Position numbers and translations under genes: made by a program. The notes beneath the pieces are model-generated. The model was given only the letters and a program-made list of their open reading frames with translations, was not told the DNA's origin and did no database searches. A stretch of DNA of 64,000 nucleotides from Calycina herbarum (taxonomy: Eukaryota > Ascomycota > Leotiomycetes > Helotiales > Pezizellaceae): NCBI GenBank assembly GCA_001414485.1, contig LLEY01000006.1, positions 620,001 to 684,000 of the forward strand, written 5' to 3'. Of the stretch, positions 22,295 to 33,500 are shown piece by piece (the stretch's first letter is position 1; each line of letters begins with the position of its first letter).

Positions 22295-23827
22295 CTAGGT
22301 CGAGTCCTTGGTAGTTACTGTTGAAGAGAAACTCCCAAGAAACGTTACCAATACCGCACAATAACTATCGAGATGTGGGTCAGCAAGCCCTCAAGCAAGG
22401 AAGTGCGGGGCAAATCTTACGCGCAAGTTCCCACAAAGATTCTCTCTGTACTCGCACGAGTCAGAAGTGACATGAGAATCGCAAAAGCGAAGACGAACAC
22501 CAAAACCAAATATGCAGCATTTTCCGGTTGTAAATTTCCGAGAGAAAGAACAAGTCCAGGAGCGAGCAAGATTGCCACCGCACAACAAATAGTGAGACCT
22601 CTCGCAAGAGCCGAGATTTTTCGGGTGGAGAAAAAGAAGACCCCCTTGTTCTTGAGCTTCATTTTATCATTGCGTCTGAGTAAACGCTATTTCCTAACAT
22701 TAATATCGCCTCAAGAAACGTACGAGTGGAGTTTGTTACCGAAAGGCGACTCGATGGCCATCTATTAAGGCAAGACTCCAGAAATCCCGTGATGCAGTCC
22801 TTGTGATGTCGATCATCCACGACGGAGACAAAATCCTCTTGGTGGTAGATAAAGTCGTACTCACCCTCATCTAGCGGTTTTTCTCCCCAAATCCAGTTGT
22901 AAACACTGCGATGGTTCCTTTCCGGGGTAGGTTCGAGAGATCTCAAAGAAGTGTATTTGAGAAGCAAATCGTCTAGTGTCATAATTAGTTCATCATTTAC
23001 CGATATGAGAAAATACATATGCGCACCATATTGAAGTACTTTCTTTCTTAAAACGTCCAGCAAGTCTTTCTTGGCAGAGTCCCACCCCTTATGCCACTCG
23101 TTTCTTTTCAACCTGTAGTGCATCTCCGGGATCTCGGAATCCCTACGGTCTAGCGCGGCAAGTCTTTTCTCTAGACCCGTAATTTCGCATTGAAGATGTA
23201 GCAGAAGGCGGCAATGTGACGTTCCAAATATTCTGAAAATTGCGAAGCTATCTGCACTTTCTAGGAAAGTGGAAAATTGGGGCCAGCCCGGTGGGCGATT
23301 TTCATCTGTTTGGGTTTTTGGACGTCAATACTTGGAACTCATTACTCTTGGATCATTCAGGTTGCTATTCGCGAAGATTTAGAACAAGCAGAAACTCAAT
23401 TTCTTAATTGTTCTAAGCCGTCACGGATAGTACTTTCAATTGGGCAACAGCATCTATGCTAGGTGTATTCGAACATTGTTCGAGTCTCTCCTACAAAACT
23501 TGATTCTCGTTCCACCATAGTCATAATCGATAAGATATTGTGCGTTGACTTACAATTGTCATGAAATATTCGTTCAGCCCCTGATTGAGCTTTCTCATAT
23601 AAAGCATTGTGATTTTCAGCCGTCCTAGTAGACACAGACTCTCGAGAGATCGAAGTTGCTTGTGGTTTCGAATCCTCGAATCCTCCTAGTTCTTTACAAG
23701 CATCACCCTTCTCTAAATCAGGCTGTATCTGTAAAGTCCTCGCCAAGCCTGAGTCGAATTGCAACGAAGGTGCATTGCGCGTTAGGTCTGAAGGTCGATT
23801 CTCTACGGGGAATTTGACTATTTTCAT
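22295..23827 (-). CDS. DUF6594 family membrane protein
   Basis: Four exons: 23827-23554, 23305-22740, 22686-22421 and 22364-22295; 391 aa. The second exon opens with the family hallmark PPGWPQFSTF, then FAIFRIFGTSHCRLLLHLQCEI, the usual cytosolic helical part of these fungal proteins. The third and fourth exons give three C-terminal membrane segments (ICCAVAILLAPGLVLSL, YLVLVFVFAFAILMSLL, and one across the last splice site, VGTCAYCAVLVTFLGSF). The reading frame appears shifted near 22660, but a 53-bp intron (gtaaca...aaatag) resolves this. The first intron is long (248 bp) and its donor is the least certain junction. DUF6594 proteins are widespread and expanded in Pezizomycotina; their function is unknown. 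Confidence 0.75.
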
Positions 23828-24842
23828 CTTAAGCCAGATGCAATTGTCTTCGTGATAAAAATAATTCCTCTCTTCGAGATTACCTTTCTACTTGATATAA
23901 TCGAATTCTAGTGTAATAAGGCTGTGGCATTATGCCGGGTGATGTGGCTATGCAGGATTGGACTTGCTATTATTAAATTTCAAGCCGAAGCAGGCAGGTT
24001 GGGCGCAATTGTCACAAGGCTCCGAGATTGCTGCAGGAAGCACGTCGATGCATCAACTGTTTCTTTTTAGACTTCTTGTGTTTCTAGGTTTTTTTTATTT
24101 TACGAAGTAGATGATATCAAATTGAAAAGGTTTGATTGGCAGTAAAAGCATTTCCACCGAGCCAATAACCAAATTCTAGTCAGGTGATCTGCCTCATTTG
24201 TACCTTGAGTCCAGGCTGAAGAGAAGGTAGAACTCGCCAATGCAATCATGAGCTCGAAAATCAAATCCGAAATCAAATTCAAGCCTAATGTTTTACTTTG
24301 AAAGTAATCGGGTGTGGTATTGGCGTTTTACGATGAGACACAGCTAAATATCGTCTCACTCAAACCTACCCTGGGTAAATTAACAGGTCAACACAACGAA
24401 TTTTCTCATTTGGAGGTCAACAGAAGTTCAACGCAGATAAATTGAAGCATAGAGTTCATTTCCAGACGCCACAAAAAGAAGTCAAAAGCCATCCATTCTT
24501 ACATCAACATGACCTCGTAAAACGACCTTGACTCCCGATACCTGGCTTTCAAATGATAAAATTCCTTTCAGAGATATGTCCAGCCTCCAAAACAATATTT
24601 GATCAACTCCACAAAAACTTGGCTACATCCTGAGTGGCGATTGAAGGCAATGATATCATGGATTGAGAGTTCTGTGCTGGAGTTGCTCGACCGCAGCACA
24701 ACCCCCCCTTAAGCGAGATCTTCGGACCAAATCCAATACAACAACGCTCCCGAAATTCTTTACCCCATTATACTCTATTAATATTCGTACTACCATATGA
24801 GCCCTTCGCATACATTGGGTAGTGGGGTCGCTCTCGATTCGA
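23828..24842. other. intergenic, no gene seen
   Basis: Upstream region of the DUF6594 gene with A/T-rich sequence further right. Only short frames are present, none with a recognisable signature. Confidence 0.5.
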
Positions 24843-25123
24843 TTACTTCGCAGGACGTGGAGGTGTAGGAGTAGTAGTATCCTATGTTTACTTTGTCAGT
24901 GTCATCTGCTATAACGATTCGGAAATGTATTTGGTACACACCATCATGAGAAAATAGGAAAGAAACCTACAGGCTTGGGATTTTCGGGCTTTGTAACCAC
25001 CACATGGCCCTTCTTCGCTGAAGTCATCGTCGCGGCCGGGCTGAGGGTTGGCAGATGGGAGATAGTGATTCCTAAACGATATCTGTCAGTCAAATACTCC
25101 TCAAGACAACTCCCCAACATACC
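24843..25123 (-). CDS. possible small spliced gene (weak)
   Basis: On the minus strand three pieces splice neatly: an exon ending at 25123 (preceded by a basic GKAPGRGRRVIG reading), then 25071-24971, then 24881-24843. Introns of 51 and 89 bp carry gtatgt/gtaggt donors and tttag/catag acceptors. The joined reading gives VVVTKPENPKP followed by DTTTPTPPRPAK and a stop. The 5' end could not be placed, and the alternative frame of the first two exons is also open. I recognise no family, so treat this as a hint from splice signals only. Confidence 0.25.
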
Positions 25124-26533
25124 AATAACTCTTCTGCCTCTTCCGGGGGCTTTTCCAGCAGCAGCTAGCCTTGACAGGGACTTTCTTTATTGGTTTTCGT
25201 GAGTTGTTGGAAGTGTATAGAGCTTTTGACAGCTTCAAACATCAACCACAACATATACCAAAACTTTTGGGGCAAAGGTATGAGTTATCAGAGTCACATA
25301 AGGCTCTACAGATCTGAAAACATCCAATTTTAACGTCTTTTCTGGGTGCGCGACGATATCCAATGTGGCATTCCGCCCCGTCCGCCGAGTATGCTGGCCG
25401 ATATTCATTTATCTCCCCCCCTGGAATCGTTACGCTCACCTGCCACTAACCGAATCGGTTGAAAATGCTTAGTCAGGCAAGGTTCGAGTCTGAGAACCTT
25501 TGGTAATAGCTTTGGTGACAAACGTCTATTTGGTTTCGACACTTTATATAAAATCTTTAGTATCTTATTTGGGCATCACTTCGCACTGCGGTCGGCACAC
25601 CACGAGTTTGGACTTGTATTTGTCGCAATTTCTATAGACTTTATTTTATTATAACTATTATAAACCACAACGCTTTTTGATTTTAAAAGTGAGTAGACAT
25701 CGCAATCTATAGTATTTCAAAATACAGTATATTAAATAATAAAATAAAAAGGGTGTTATACTAAGAAGTTGTAATACTCCTTCAAAAGTGGTATGTGCAC
25801 CCCTCCAAATAATTATGGCTGCATACTTGGTACAAGCACTTCGGCTACGGTGAACTGATGCCCAAATAATCGATTCCATTTATTGCAAGTCCGATAATGA
25901 CATGATATTTGTCCGGGCTTCTTCTATTGGTGGCAGAACCAAAGGCGGTGATAGTATTCAGCCTTCAGATTTGAAGTGTAAACTCTCTAAGCTGCCCTGC
26001 CTATCTACTTGTAGTTCAATTCGATTATTCCAAATAGATAGGGTAATTAAGTTTATAGTATGTTTAAAAGTTGTAGGACGATTCAAGAGGAGCAATTACC
26101 TTGATGGTAAACCTACGCATCCCTACACATCCTAGTAGCACGTTGTAAACAAACACAAAAGATTGAAGTAGAGATTCTCACATTCTACATACAAAGCCCC
26201 TAAGCAGCAACTAAAACCAAGCTATGAATTGATTGAGTAAAGATCAAGAATCAGGCATCTCGCGTATTATCATCCACCCGTCATCCATCATCACCAGTCC
26301 ATCCCCTCCTACCACTCTCGCAGCAAAAACAAAAAGCGATAAATATGCAAAGGCTCCCAATTCCTCCACTCCATCATCACAGCTCGATAATTCCAGGCCC
26401 ATCAACTCCTATCCCCCAGAACACAAGAAAAAAGCAACCCGCAATGAATGAATGAGCAATCTCAAAAAGAAAAGGAAAATCAGGTCCCCTAGACATGTTC
26501 ACCACCCCACACCAAGCAACCCAATTCCTTCAT
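25124..26533. other. intergenic with AT-rich patch
   Basis: No supportable gene. An A/T-rich, TpA-rich patch spans about 25600-25760. The right end is the 3' flank of the mitochondrial repeat protein gene ending at 26534. Confidence 0.5.
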
Positions 26534-29398
26534 CTAGAATCCAGTAGGACCACTCCCATCAATCCCCCCAGTCTTGAAATACTCCCCCACAACACCCACA
26601 ACGTAAGCCACGCCCGCCATTCCCGAACTAATCACCAAAACCCTCTTAACCTTTCTCTTCCTAGCCTGTCGCTTCCTCTCAGCACGTTCATAATCCCGTT
26701 CATTTCTTGCGTAAAACCGTCCATACTGCCGTAGATCCTCGAAATCCTGCTCCGAGAAGCCTCTTGATTCAAAATCCTGTTCTGTGTCCCGAGTAGTCGT
26801 ACTTTCGGGTTTAGTACTAGGTTCGGTTGTTGGGAGGTCGTGGTTTACAAAACCAGTTGGGGAAGCGAAATTTCCTGTGACAATGGGACTACTTTGCATG
26901 CCATCGATTGGGTTGGTGGATAGACGTTGGCGATCTTGTGTATTGGCAGAGGACTCAGCTGTCACACCTGATGGAGGACCATCTTGAACTTTGCGGAAGA
27001 CGAGGACGTCACCAGAGCCGGATACAATTTCGTAGCCTTGAGATTGGAGAGGTTCGAAATGGGGGAAGAACTTTGCTGGATTTGATAACCGCAAGAGGAC
27101 TTCGGCTGGAGTCAGAGCGGAGGAAGAATCGGTTACGACTGAGGTAGTTTCGGCGATGTCGATATTCTGCATTGTTGGATCGTAAACCAGTATCTTGTAG
27201 AGTGTCGGCTGTTGCAATGTGACTTTTGGAATTGGCTTTTCTGCGGACACTGAGCCTGCGGGAGTCATCGAATCTTCGTAGATATTTTGAATTTCGTGAC
27301 GGAGTTTTTCGAGTTCTATTTCCGCTTCCGGTAATGCAGCTGGGGAGGTACGTCCATAGGACGAAACAGACTCTGACAAATCCCCCTCGCCTTGCATCAT
27401 TGTCGCACTCGCAACCTCGGAACCTGTTCCTGTTGATTTGGGCAAAGAGCAAGCACTACGATCCAAAGAAGGCTGCAATCGCGGGGTATCCGGTTTGCGA
27501 GAAAAAGATTCTGCCGGGGCCAGCCCCTCGATGTAAGCCTTTTCGGCCGTGTGCATCTTGTTTTCTAATGTTGACTGATTTATTTCCATAGAATTTGCGC
27601 CTGAAGTACCCTCCAAAGGAATCAACGACTCGGAATTTGATTTTCCAGCGCTCCATGTCATCTGAAATTCCTCTGGGAAATCTCTCACAAAATTGCCAGT
27701 GATTTTCGGAGACTGGGAGGGAACAGAACCCTCCTGGGTGGCCACATCTCGAACGGCCTTTTGTTTACCCAAGTTCTTCGTCGCACTAGAACCTTCCTTC
27801 AAAGTTGCCATCCATGAATCCTGAGCCTTATCAAACTCTTCCGCCAATTGCCTGCGCTTAAGACCTTCCGGGTGCTCCTGCGATCTAAAACTATATGTGG
27901 AAAACGCGGGAGTCTCTAAATCAAAATTACTGAATAGTTTGGCATATTTGGATTTGGCGGCCAAAGGGGGTTTTGGACTATAACTAATGCGATTGTCATA
28001 GTCGCGAAGTCCTTCCTGCACGGGATCGACAGGCTGAGCAGATTCTCCAGGTGGGTTTCCATCTGGTTCGTTGTGGTATACCGGTCCGTATGGATGTTTT
28101 TTGTCATAAGCTTCCCACCCATCCTGGTCAGGGGTACAAGTCTGTTCATCAGGCTTGCCATCTGGTTCGTTGTGATAAACTGGTCCATAAGGGTGTTTTT
28201 TGTCATACGCTTCCCATCCTTTTTGCTCGAGATCCTCCGGTTCCTTGATCGGTTTCTGTCCATCAGGCTCGTAAGCCATAAATGGCTTGTCGTATGAGGC
28301 CTTTGAATCATACTCTTCTAGGCCGGCTTCTGGATCGCGAGATTTCTCAACACGCGTCTTTCGTTGCCAAGGGCGTTCAGTATCCGTGGATTTGCCTTTG
28401 TGGGCCCTTCTTCCTTCAGCCAGTTTTGCATCATATATGTCAAACCCATCCTCGACTGGGTTGGGCAAATCTTGAGATGGTGGCTGCCCATCAGGTTCAT
28501 ACGCCATGAATGGTTGGTCATAAGCAGCCTTAGAATCATACGACTTGAGACCCGATTCAGCGGGACCCAAATCCGAGTTCTTCTTTGGAGTATGCTTGAC
28601 CGTGTTTTGTGATCTTCCTTCCTGACTTGAGGATGGCTTAGGAGAGGACTCTTGTGGTTTCGGGGGAGAATCGGTTTCCATTGGGAAAATTGGGCCGGGG
28701 AAAATGATGGAGCGGTAATGGATCCCGCCGCCCGAGGATAAAGGGGGCTCAGTTGTCTCATTACTCGGTTTATTTGTTTGTCTCCTGAATGAAAAGTGCG
28801 CACGTCTGCCCGTGTAAACATCATTTTCATTTTCCGATGGGCGCTCTCGAATATTGTCTACACGGTTGTGTGTTGGCTGGGGCTTGTTTGAGGGTTTCTT
28901 GAACACTTTTCGATTTGTGATTGGATCGATTTCATAGTCTTTCTCCGTCGAAAAGTTTCGATGAAGTAAAGTCTCAACAGCATCCTTTTCCACATCTTCA
29001 ATGCCGTCCTCGTTGGCCTTTGGTTCTTTTCCATTTGTACTAAAGATATCAAAATCGGACCACCGACCACCATGAGCTGCCTGGTCCCGTCTATGCAATG
29101 CGGTGCACATCAGACCTTTCAGTTGACGCCGAGCGTAATCTGGTATTTGGCCATCCCACAGTAGCTTTTGATTTAATGTCTCGATGTATTTGCGTCTCGA
29201 CCCCCGACTGTGACGCTGAACTTCCTTTTTGAAGACGGGATCTAGATACGAGGACCACATGTTGAGTCGGAAGGAGCGAGTCTGTTGACTTGGTCGAGGA
29301 CTGCGATGGGCGCGGGCCGCTGAACGCAGTACTGAACGGGCACCATATATGGGAGTCGCCATCGCGTTTGAGGTAGCTACCACCTTGGATGAAAGCAT
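26534..29398 (-). CDS. predicted mitochondrial protein with EPDG repeats and C-terminal membrane anchor
   Basis: Single exon, 954 aa. The first ~50 residues are Arg/Ser-rich with almost no acidic residues (SVLRSAARAHRSPRPSQQTR), a strong mitochondrial presequence pattern. Residues about 60-130 form a conserved-looking basic region (LDPVFKKEVQRHSRGSRRKY). Residues about 280-470 hold five imperfect repeats of the type YDSKAAYDQPFMAYEPDGQ, two of which are nearly identical (GWEAYDKKHPYGPVYHNEPDG). A long Ser/Pro/Glu-rich, probably disordered stretch follows. Near the end, ERAERKRQARKRKVKR precedes one hydrophobic segment (VLVISSGMAGVAYVVGVVG). Similar long fungal proteins are usually just called serine-threonine rich. 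A membrane-anchored role at the mitochondrial inner or outer membrane is inference. Confidence 0.8.
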   Translation of the reverse strand: MLSSKVVATSNAMATPIYGARSVLRSAARAHRSPRPSQQTRSFRLNMWSSYLDPVFKKEVQRHSRGSRRKYIETLNQKLLWDGQIPDYARRQLKGLMCTALHRRDQAAHGGRWSDFDIFSTNGKEPKANEDGIEDVEKDAVETLLHRNFSTEKDYEIDPITNRKVFKKPSNKPQPTHNRVDNIRERPSENENDVYTGRRAHFSFRRQTNKPSNETTEPPLSSGGGIHYRSIIFPGPIFPMETDSPPKPQESSPKPSSSQEGRSQNTVKHTPKKNSDLGPAESGLKSYDSKAAYDQPFMAYEPDGQPPSQDLPNPVEDGFDIYDAKLAEGRRAHKGKSTDTERPWQRKTRVEKSRDPEAGLEEYDSKASYDKPFMAYEPDGQKPIKEPEDLEQKGWEAYDKKHPYGPVYHNEPDGKPDEQTCTPDQDGWEAYDKKHPYGPVYHNEPDGNPPGESAQPVDPVQEGLRDYDNRISYSPKPPLAAKSKYAKLFSNFDLETPAFSTYSFRSQEHPEGLKRRQLAEEFDKAQDSWMATLKEGSSATKNLGKQKAVRDVATQEGSVPSQSPKITGNFVRDFPEEFQMTWSAGKSNSESLIPLEGTSGANSMEINQSTLENKMHTAEKAYIEGLAPAESFSRKPDTPRLQPSLDRSACSLPKSTGTGSEVASATMMQGEGDLSESVSSYGRTSPAALPEAEIELEKLRHEIQNIYEDSMTPAGSVSAEKPIPKVTLQQPTLYKILVYDPTMQNIDIAETTSVVTDSSSALTPAEVLLRLSNPAKFFPHFEPLQSQGYEIVSGSGDVLVFRKVQDGPPSGVTAESSANTQDRQRLSTNPIDGMQSSPIVTGNFASPTGFVNHDLPTTEPSTKPESTTTRDTEQDFESRGFSEQDFEDLRQYGRFYARNERDYERAERKRQARKRKVKRVLVISSGMAGVAYVVGVVGEYFKTGGIDGSGPTGF

Positions 29399-30045
29399 CT
29401 TGGGGGTAGTTATCGCAGATTCATGCTATTCTCCTAATGAAGTTTTAGTGATTTATTAGGGAATACACCAAGGGTGCTGCCAACCGGTAGGAATTAAATA
29501 GGCTGATAGAGCGTGGATTGCTAGTCACCACGGCTCTCTGTAGCTTTATGATTGTGATATCATCGACGTGAAGGTGTGGTGGCACAAGAGGGCTCAGAAT
29601 GGTCAATGGGCCTTTCGTGGCAAAGGTTCCAGTCGTATCTAATTGTCCTCTTGAACACGACCAATGCCAACCCCCTTGTATCCTTTATTCGGCTTGTATG
29701 AAGATTTACGGAGAACTCGGAAGGGGTTGGGGATGCGAGGTTAATCGTCTCGTCGATGTTACCGAGGTGAATCGTAGATTGAACGATGATGGTGGAAGGG
29801 AGGGAAGGAGAGAGGAGGAGGGCGACCACTCGCGGTAGAAGGTGGATAGACACTCGAGATGTGGAAAGCTTTGAGATTGAGGTCAAAGACAACAGCGAGA
29901 GATGGGGAGAGAGGGGATGGAGAGGAGGGAGACAGAAGGAGAGAGAGAGGAGAGAGGAGAGCTACTAGTTCCGGATGCTTGGGCTGTTCTGCTGTTACAG
30001 CAATGGCCTGAGACTGGCCTGGCTCTCCTTGGATGGAAGGAAGTA
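29399..30045. other. intergenic with purine-rich tract
   Basis: Upstream of the mitochondrial repeat protein and downstream of the small gene at 30046. It includes a plus-strand A/G-rich tract at 29898-29961, which on the minus strand would be pyrimidine-rich. Short frames here are biased by that composition. Confidence 0.5.
29898..29961 (+). repeat. GA-rich polypurine tract
   Basis: About 64 nt of nearly pure purine with GAGAG and GGGGA runs. It lies directly 3' of the small minus-strand gene and may sit in its last exon or 3' region. Confidence 0.45.
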
Positions 30046-30351
30046 TTACCCCGCACTGGACAAGTACGGCCCTGGGAGAGCTTCCGTGCGATGCGTCTTC
30101 AGCTTAGTTCCCATAGCGGCCTTAGCGGCTAGAGTATCCGCATTTTCCCGAATTCTGGGGAACTCCGTGACTCTAAAGCGGCCATCTTCATGGTATAGCG
30201 GCATTAAATATGCCCTTTTTTGGTCGTGGCGCAAACCGGGGGTAAATCGGACAGTCGTCATTCGGCGAGCAGCTCCAGCCCCAAAGCGCATCAAAAAGTT
30301 GCGCTGATGAATCAAAGTCTCTCCATCAATCACTTCAACGGCCTCTACCAT
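30046..30351 (-). CDS. small basic protein divergent from LTN1
   Basis: Frame of 101 codons starting at the ATG at 30351. It has a strongly protein-like composition (TLIHQRNFLMRFGAGAARRM, TEFPRIRENADTLAAKAAMG). The gene lies head-to-head with LTN1, with 223 bp between the two ATGs, so they may share a bidirectional promoter. A donor-like gtaata just before the stop and an acceptor (aacagcag) 57-60 bp further suggest that the true protein may splice to a short extra exon reading EQPKHPELV, with a NAGNAG acceptor choice. The basic charge and Arg-rich helix could suit a mitochondrial or ribosome-associated protein, but I do not recognise the family. Confidence 0.55.
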   Translation of the reverse strand: MVEAVEVIDGETLIHQRNFLMRFGAGAARRMTTVRFTPGLRHDQKRAYLMPLYHEDGRFRVTEFPRIRENADTLAAKAAMGTKLKTHRTEALPGPYLSSAG

Positions 30352-30574
30352 TTCCCTTGACGAATTTTCTTATGCCATTTCTTCATTCTTCCTTTTTCCC
30401 AAGACCTGGTATTCTCTGCCACGATCCAACTCAACTACATTCCTTCACTTGCTGCGAACACGCATCCTAATAAACCCCGCCTTCTCACCCAGACCACCCT
30501 TTATACCTAGTTTCAACGAAACATCAACAATACACTACGCATTCAAACCCAGCTTGTACCACTATCCCCCCAAT

Positions 30575-33500
30575 ATGAGCAAGCGGCAGTTCAAGACGCA
30601 GGCTTCGAGTAGCCGGGCATTGCCCATTAATAAAGGATTTGGAGGATTTGGCGCCACCCCACCCAGCACTCTCTCCTACGTCGCAGAGCTACCAGATCTC
30701 AGCTCAATCTCCGATCCGAATATCATCGTGGCATTCAAAAGTCTGTCAAAGTCTGATGGCACAACAAAAACAAAGGCTCTGGATGTTCTGGATGAATATA
30801 TATCGAAGCAAGGCGATGGTGGAGTAGAAGAACCGGTCCTGGAGGCGTGGGTATGCATTCCAAATTTGCTTTTCTTCTCCAATTGAAGTTAATTATGCTG
30901 CAGGTACAATACTACCCTCGCCTTGCTATCAATAACCACCGCCGAGTTCGTGAACAGTCGCATACTCTCCAAGTCAAATTACTCAAGTCTGCCAGGAAAC
31001 GGATGGAGCGACGTCTACCGGACACGGTAGGAAGCTGGCTCGCGGGGTGTTTTGATAGAGATGGGTCTGTTGCAAGGGCTGCGCAGTCTGGTATCAGCTC
31101 TTTTCTGGATACAAACGACAAGGTGACACTCTTCTGGACTCGCTGCCAAAGCCAGATCCTCGACTATGCCCAAGAAGCGATGAACGAGACTTCCCAGACG
31201 CTGAGTGACGATCGTAACACCAGTGCCGAAGACGCCAAATCTTTATATCTCAGGGTCATATGCTCTAGTATCTCGCTGGTTGCCAATCTTCTGATCAAAT
31301 TGAAACCAAGTGATGTTTTGAAGTACCAAGAAAAGTATGAAGATTTCATTCGTGCAAAGAAATTGTGGTCATTTGCATCTTCTGAGGACGCATTTGTAAG
31401 GAAAGCTCTATATCGCCTTTTGGTAGTTTGCCTAGAGAAGCAACCCGATTCTGTTCAAACTTCACTTAGTATGATAAGTATCGGTTTAATTGAAAAGGGC
31501 CTTTCGGCTTCCCAGTCAACCTCGTCCTTACAACTCATACAGGCCCTGGAGAGCTTGACAGGTCAATTTCCAGAAGTTTGGACATCAACCCGCAAGGGGG
31601 TATCGCCCTTCAACCAACTACGGAATTTCGTTCGAAAAGGATCACAGGGTGCCCCTGCTATTTACTGGTCGTCACTGCGGAATCTTTTGGCTGCGATACC
31701 GGGGGAAGTATTTCCATCCAACGAGGAAGAATGTCTACTGTTCTTGACCGACTTTCGAAGCGCTATTCAGGGACGTGAAGAACCAAGACAGAATGGAGAC
31801 GAAGCCTGGTCGAGCTATTTCGGTGCGGTGGAAATACTGGCGCGAATTCGACCGCAATCAAGTTTTCATGGAGTCCTGTTTCGAAATGCCATATATCCAA
31901 TTGTGGAAGGGTACTTGCAGGGGACCCAAGATCGGATTCCTGTTGCCACTCCCGCGATGGCAAAAGGTTACCATGTTTGGGCCTCAACGCAAGGCATGAC
32001 ACCTCAAGACGGGGTTTCTTTTTCTTTGCAGAAATTGGCCAGTGCATTTATTGCTCAGTCTCAGACTTCTATTCACATACAACCAGAGAAGTCCGAGGCC
32101 TTCCGTGAAGACCAAAAGAAAATTATCACAGAGGGTCATCGTTGGTTCTCCTTGCTGGCTGAAGTGAGCAAATCAAGCGATTCTGAGGGCATTGTACGCC
32201 CATTGGTCACCTCTTCCTTTGGAATCCTCAGTTCTGCGATGAAAATTATCGTCAGCGAGGAAGGGCGGGCGTACTCGGCAGCCGCCATGGTTGAAATCTC
32301 AATGAGGCTTGTACCCAAGGTTGTTGTAGCATCACCGGAGCTCTTTGACTCAATCAAGACCTTGGTCGAGTCGAATCTACCCCAGTTTAAGATTGTTCTT
32401 TCTTCTTCCTTAAGATATCTTGTCGCAACGCTGTTCATTATCCGGTCTCTTCCAGAGCAAGAAGTGTTTTTTGAAAGAGCTTGGAATCGAGCCGTTGATT
32501 CCCTGTCTTCAAATACCTCAAATCCCGTTTCTTGGAATGGAATTGGAGCGCTTCTTGCAAACGACACCATTTCGAAGCTCGCCAAGTCGAACTCAGTGCT
32601 TCAAGAACTTCTCCTGGAGGCCAATCTACGAGCCCTGGGCGGAGTCACAGAAGCGTGGTCTTTGTTTGAAACCGCCCTTGACTTTGACTGCTATGCTGAT
32701 GATTCTGCTGAAGCTTTGTTGAGCCAAATTTTAAAACACCTTAGTCCGCATAATGACCAGAAATCAACGCCACCTACCCATGATGGGTCAGATCTTGCAC
32801 TCGAGACACTCGAGTATATCTCAGAGCATAGATCTGGAATTTTAAGCAAAGCGAAAGATAGCCACGTAATGATTACCACCCTCTTACTAGAAATCATGGA
32901 AGTATCCGATACCGAAGTTTCATCCCGTGCCTTGGCCGTAAAGACTGCCGTGGAACACGCAAATCGCTCTCCTGGACAAATCGATCAATACTCATCGCTT
33001 GATGTAATTCGATGGAACCTCGAACTTGACCCAACTAGCCCCCGAATTCTACAGTATGTTTGTATACTGTCTCTACTCTGTTTTGACCTGACAAATTCTA
33101 CAGAATCGAAACGCTTGTCCAGCAAGCGAAGGACTTCGAGTCTAAAAATCCTAAGCTTGCTCCAGCCACTGCTTTCTTTCCAGATTCCAAGAAATGGGCA
33201 GTGGCCATCTCCTCGACTCTGGCGTTGGGTCCAAATCCTGCACTTGGAGTCATGAGGCCATTTGGTGGAGCTGCATTGCTTGCTTCTTTGCTGTCGAGTA
33301 CAACACCAGTCTCGCTGCGAGAATCCAGAACTTTCCCAATTGCCCTGCGAATGGCACTATACACATCAAGTTTAGTCGAAAACAACGAGCTTCTTTTACG
33401 CTTGCCGGGAGAACCTTTGTTGGATATTCTGCATTCTCTTCTACTCACGGCGGAGGTTGTTAGCGACAAATTGGATCTACTTGTTCCTGGAGAATCTATC

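Noticed and set aside
22417..22662. Separate 81-aa membrane protein gene
   Set aside because: It is the third exon of the DUF6594 gene, joined by clear splice sites on both sides.
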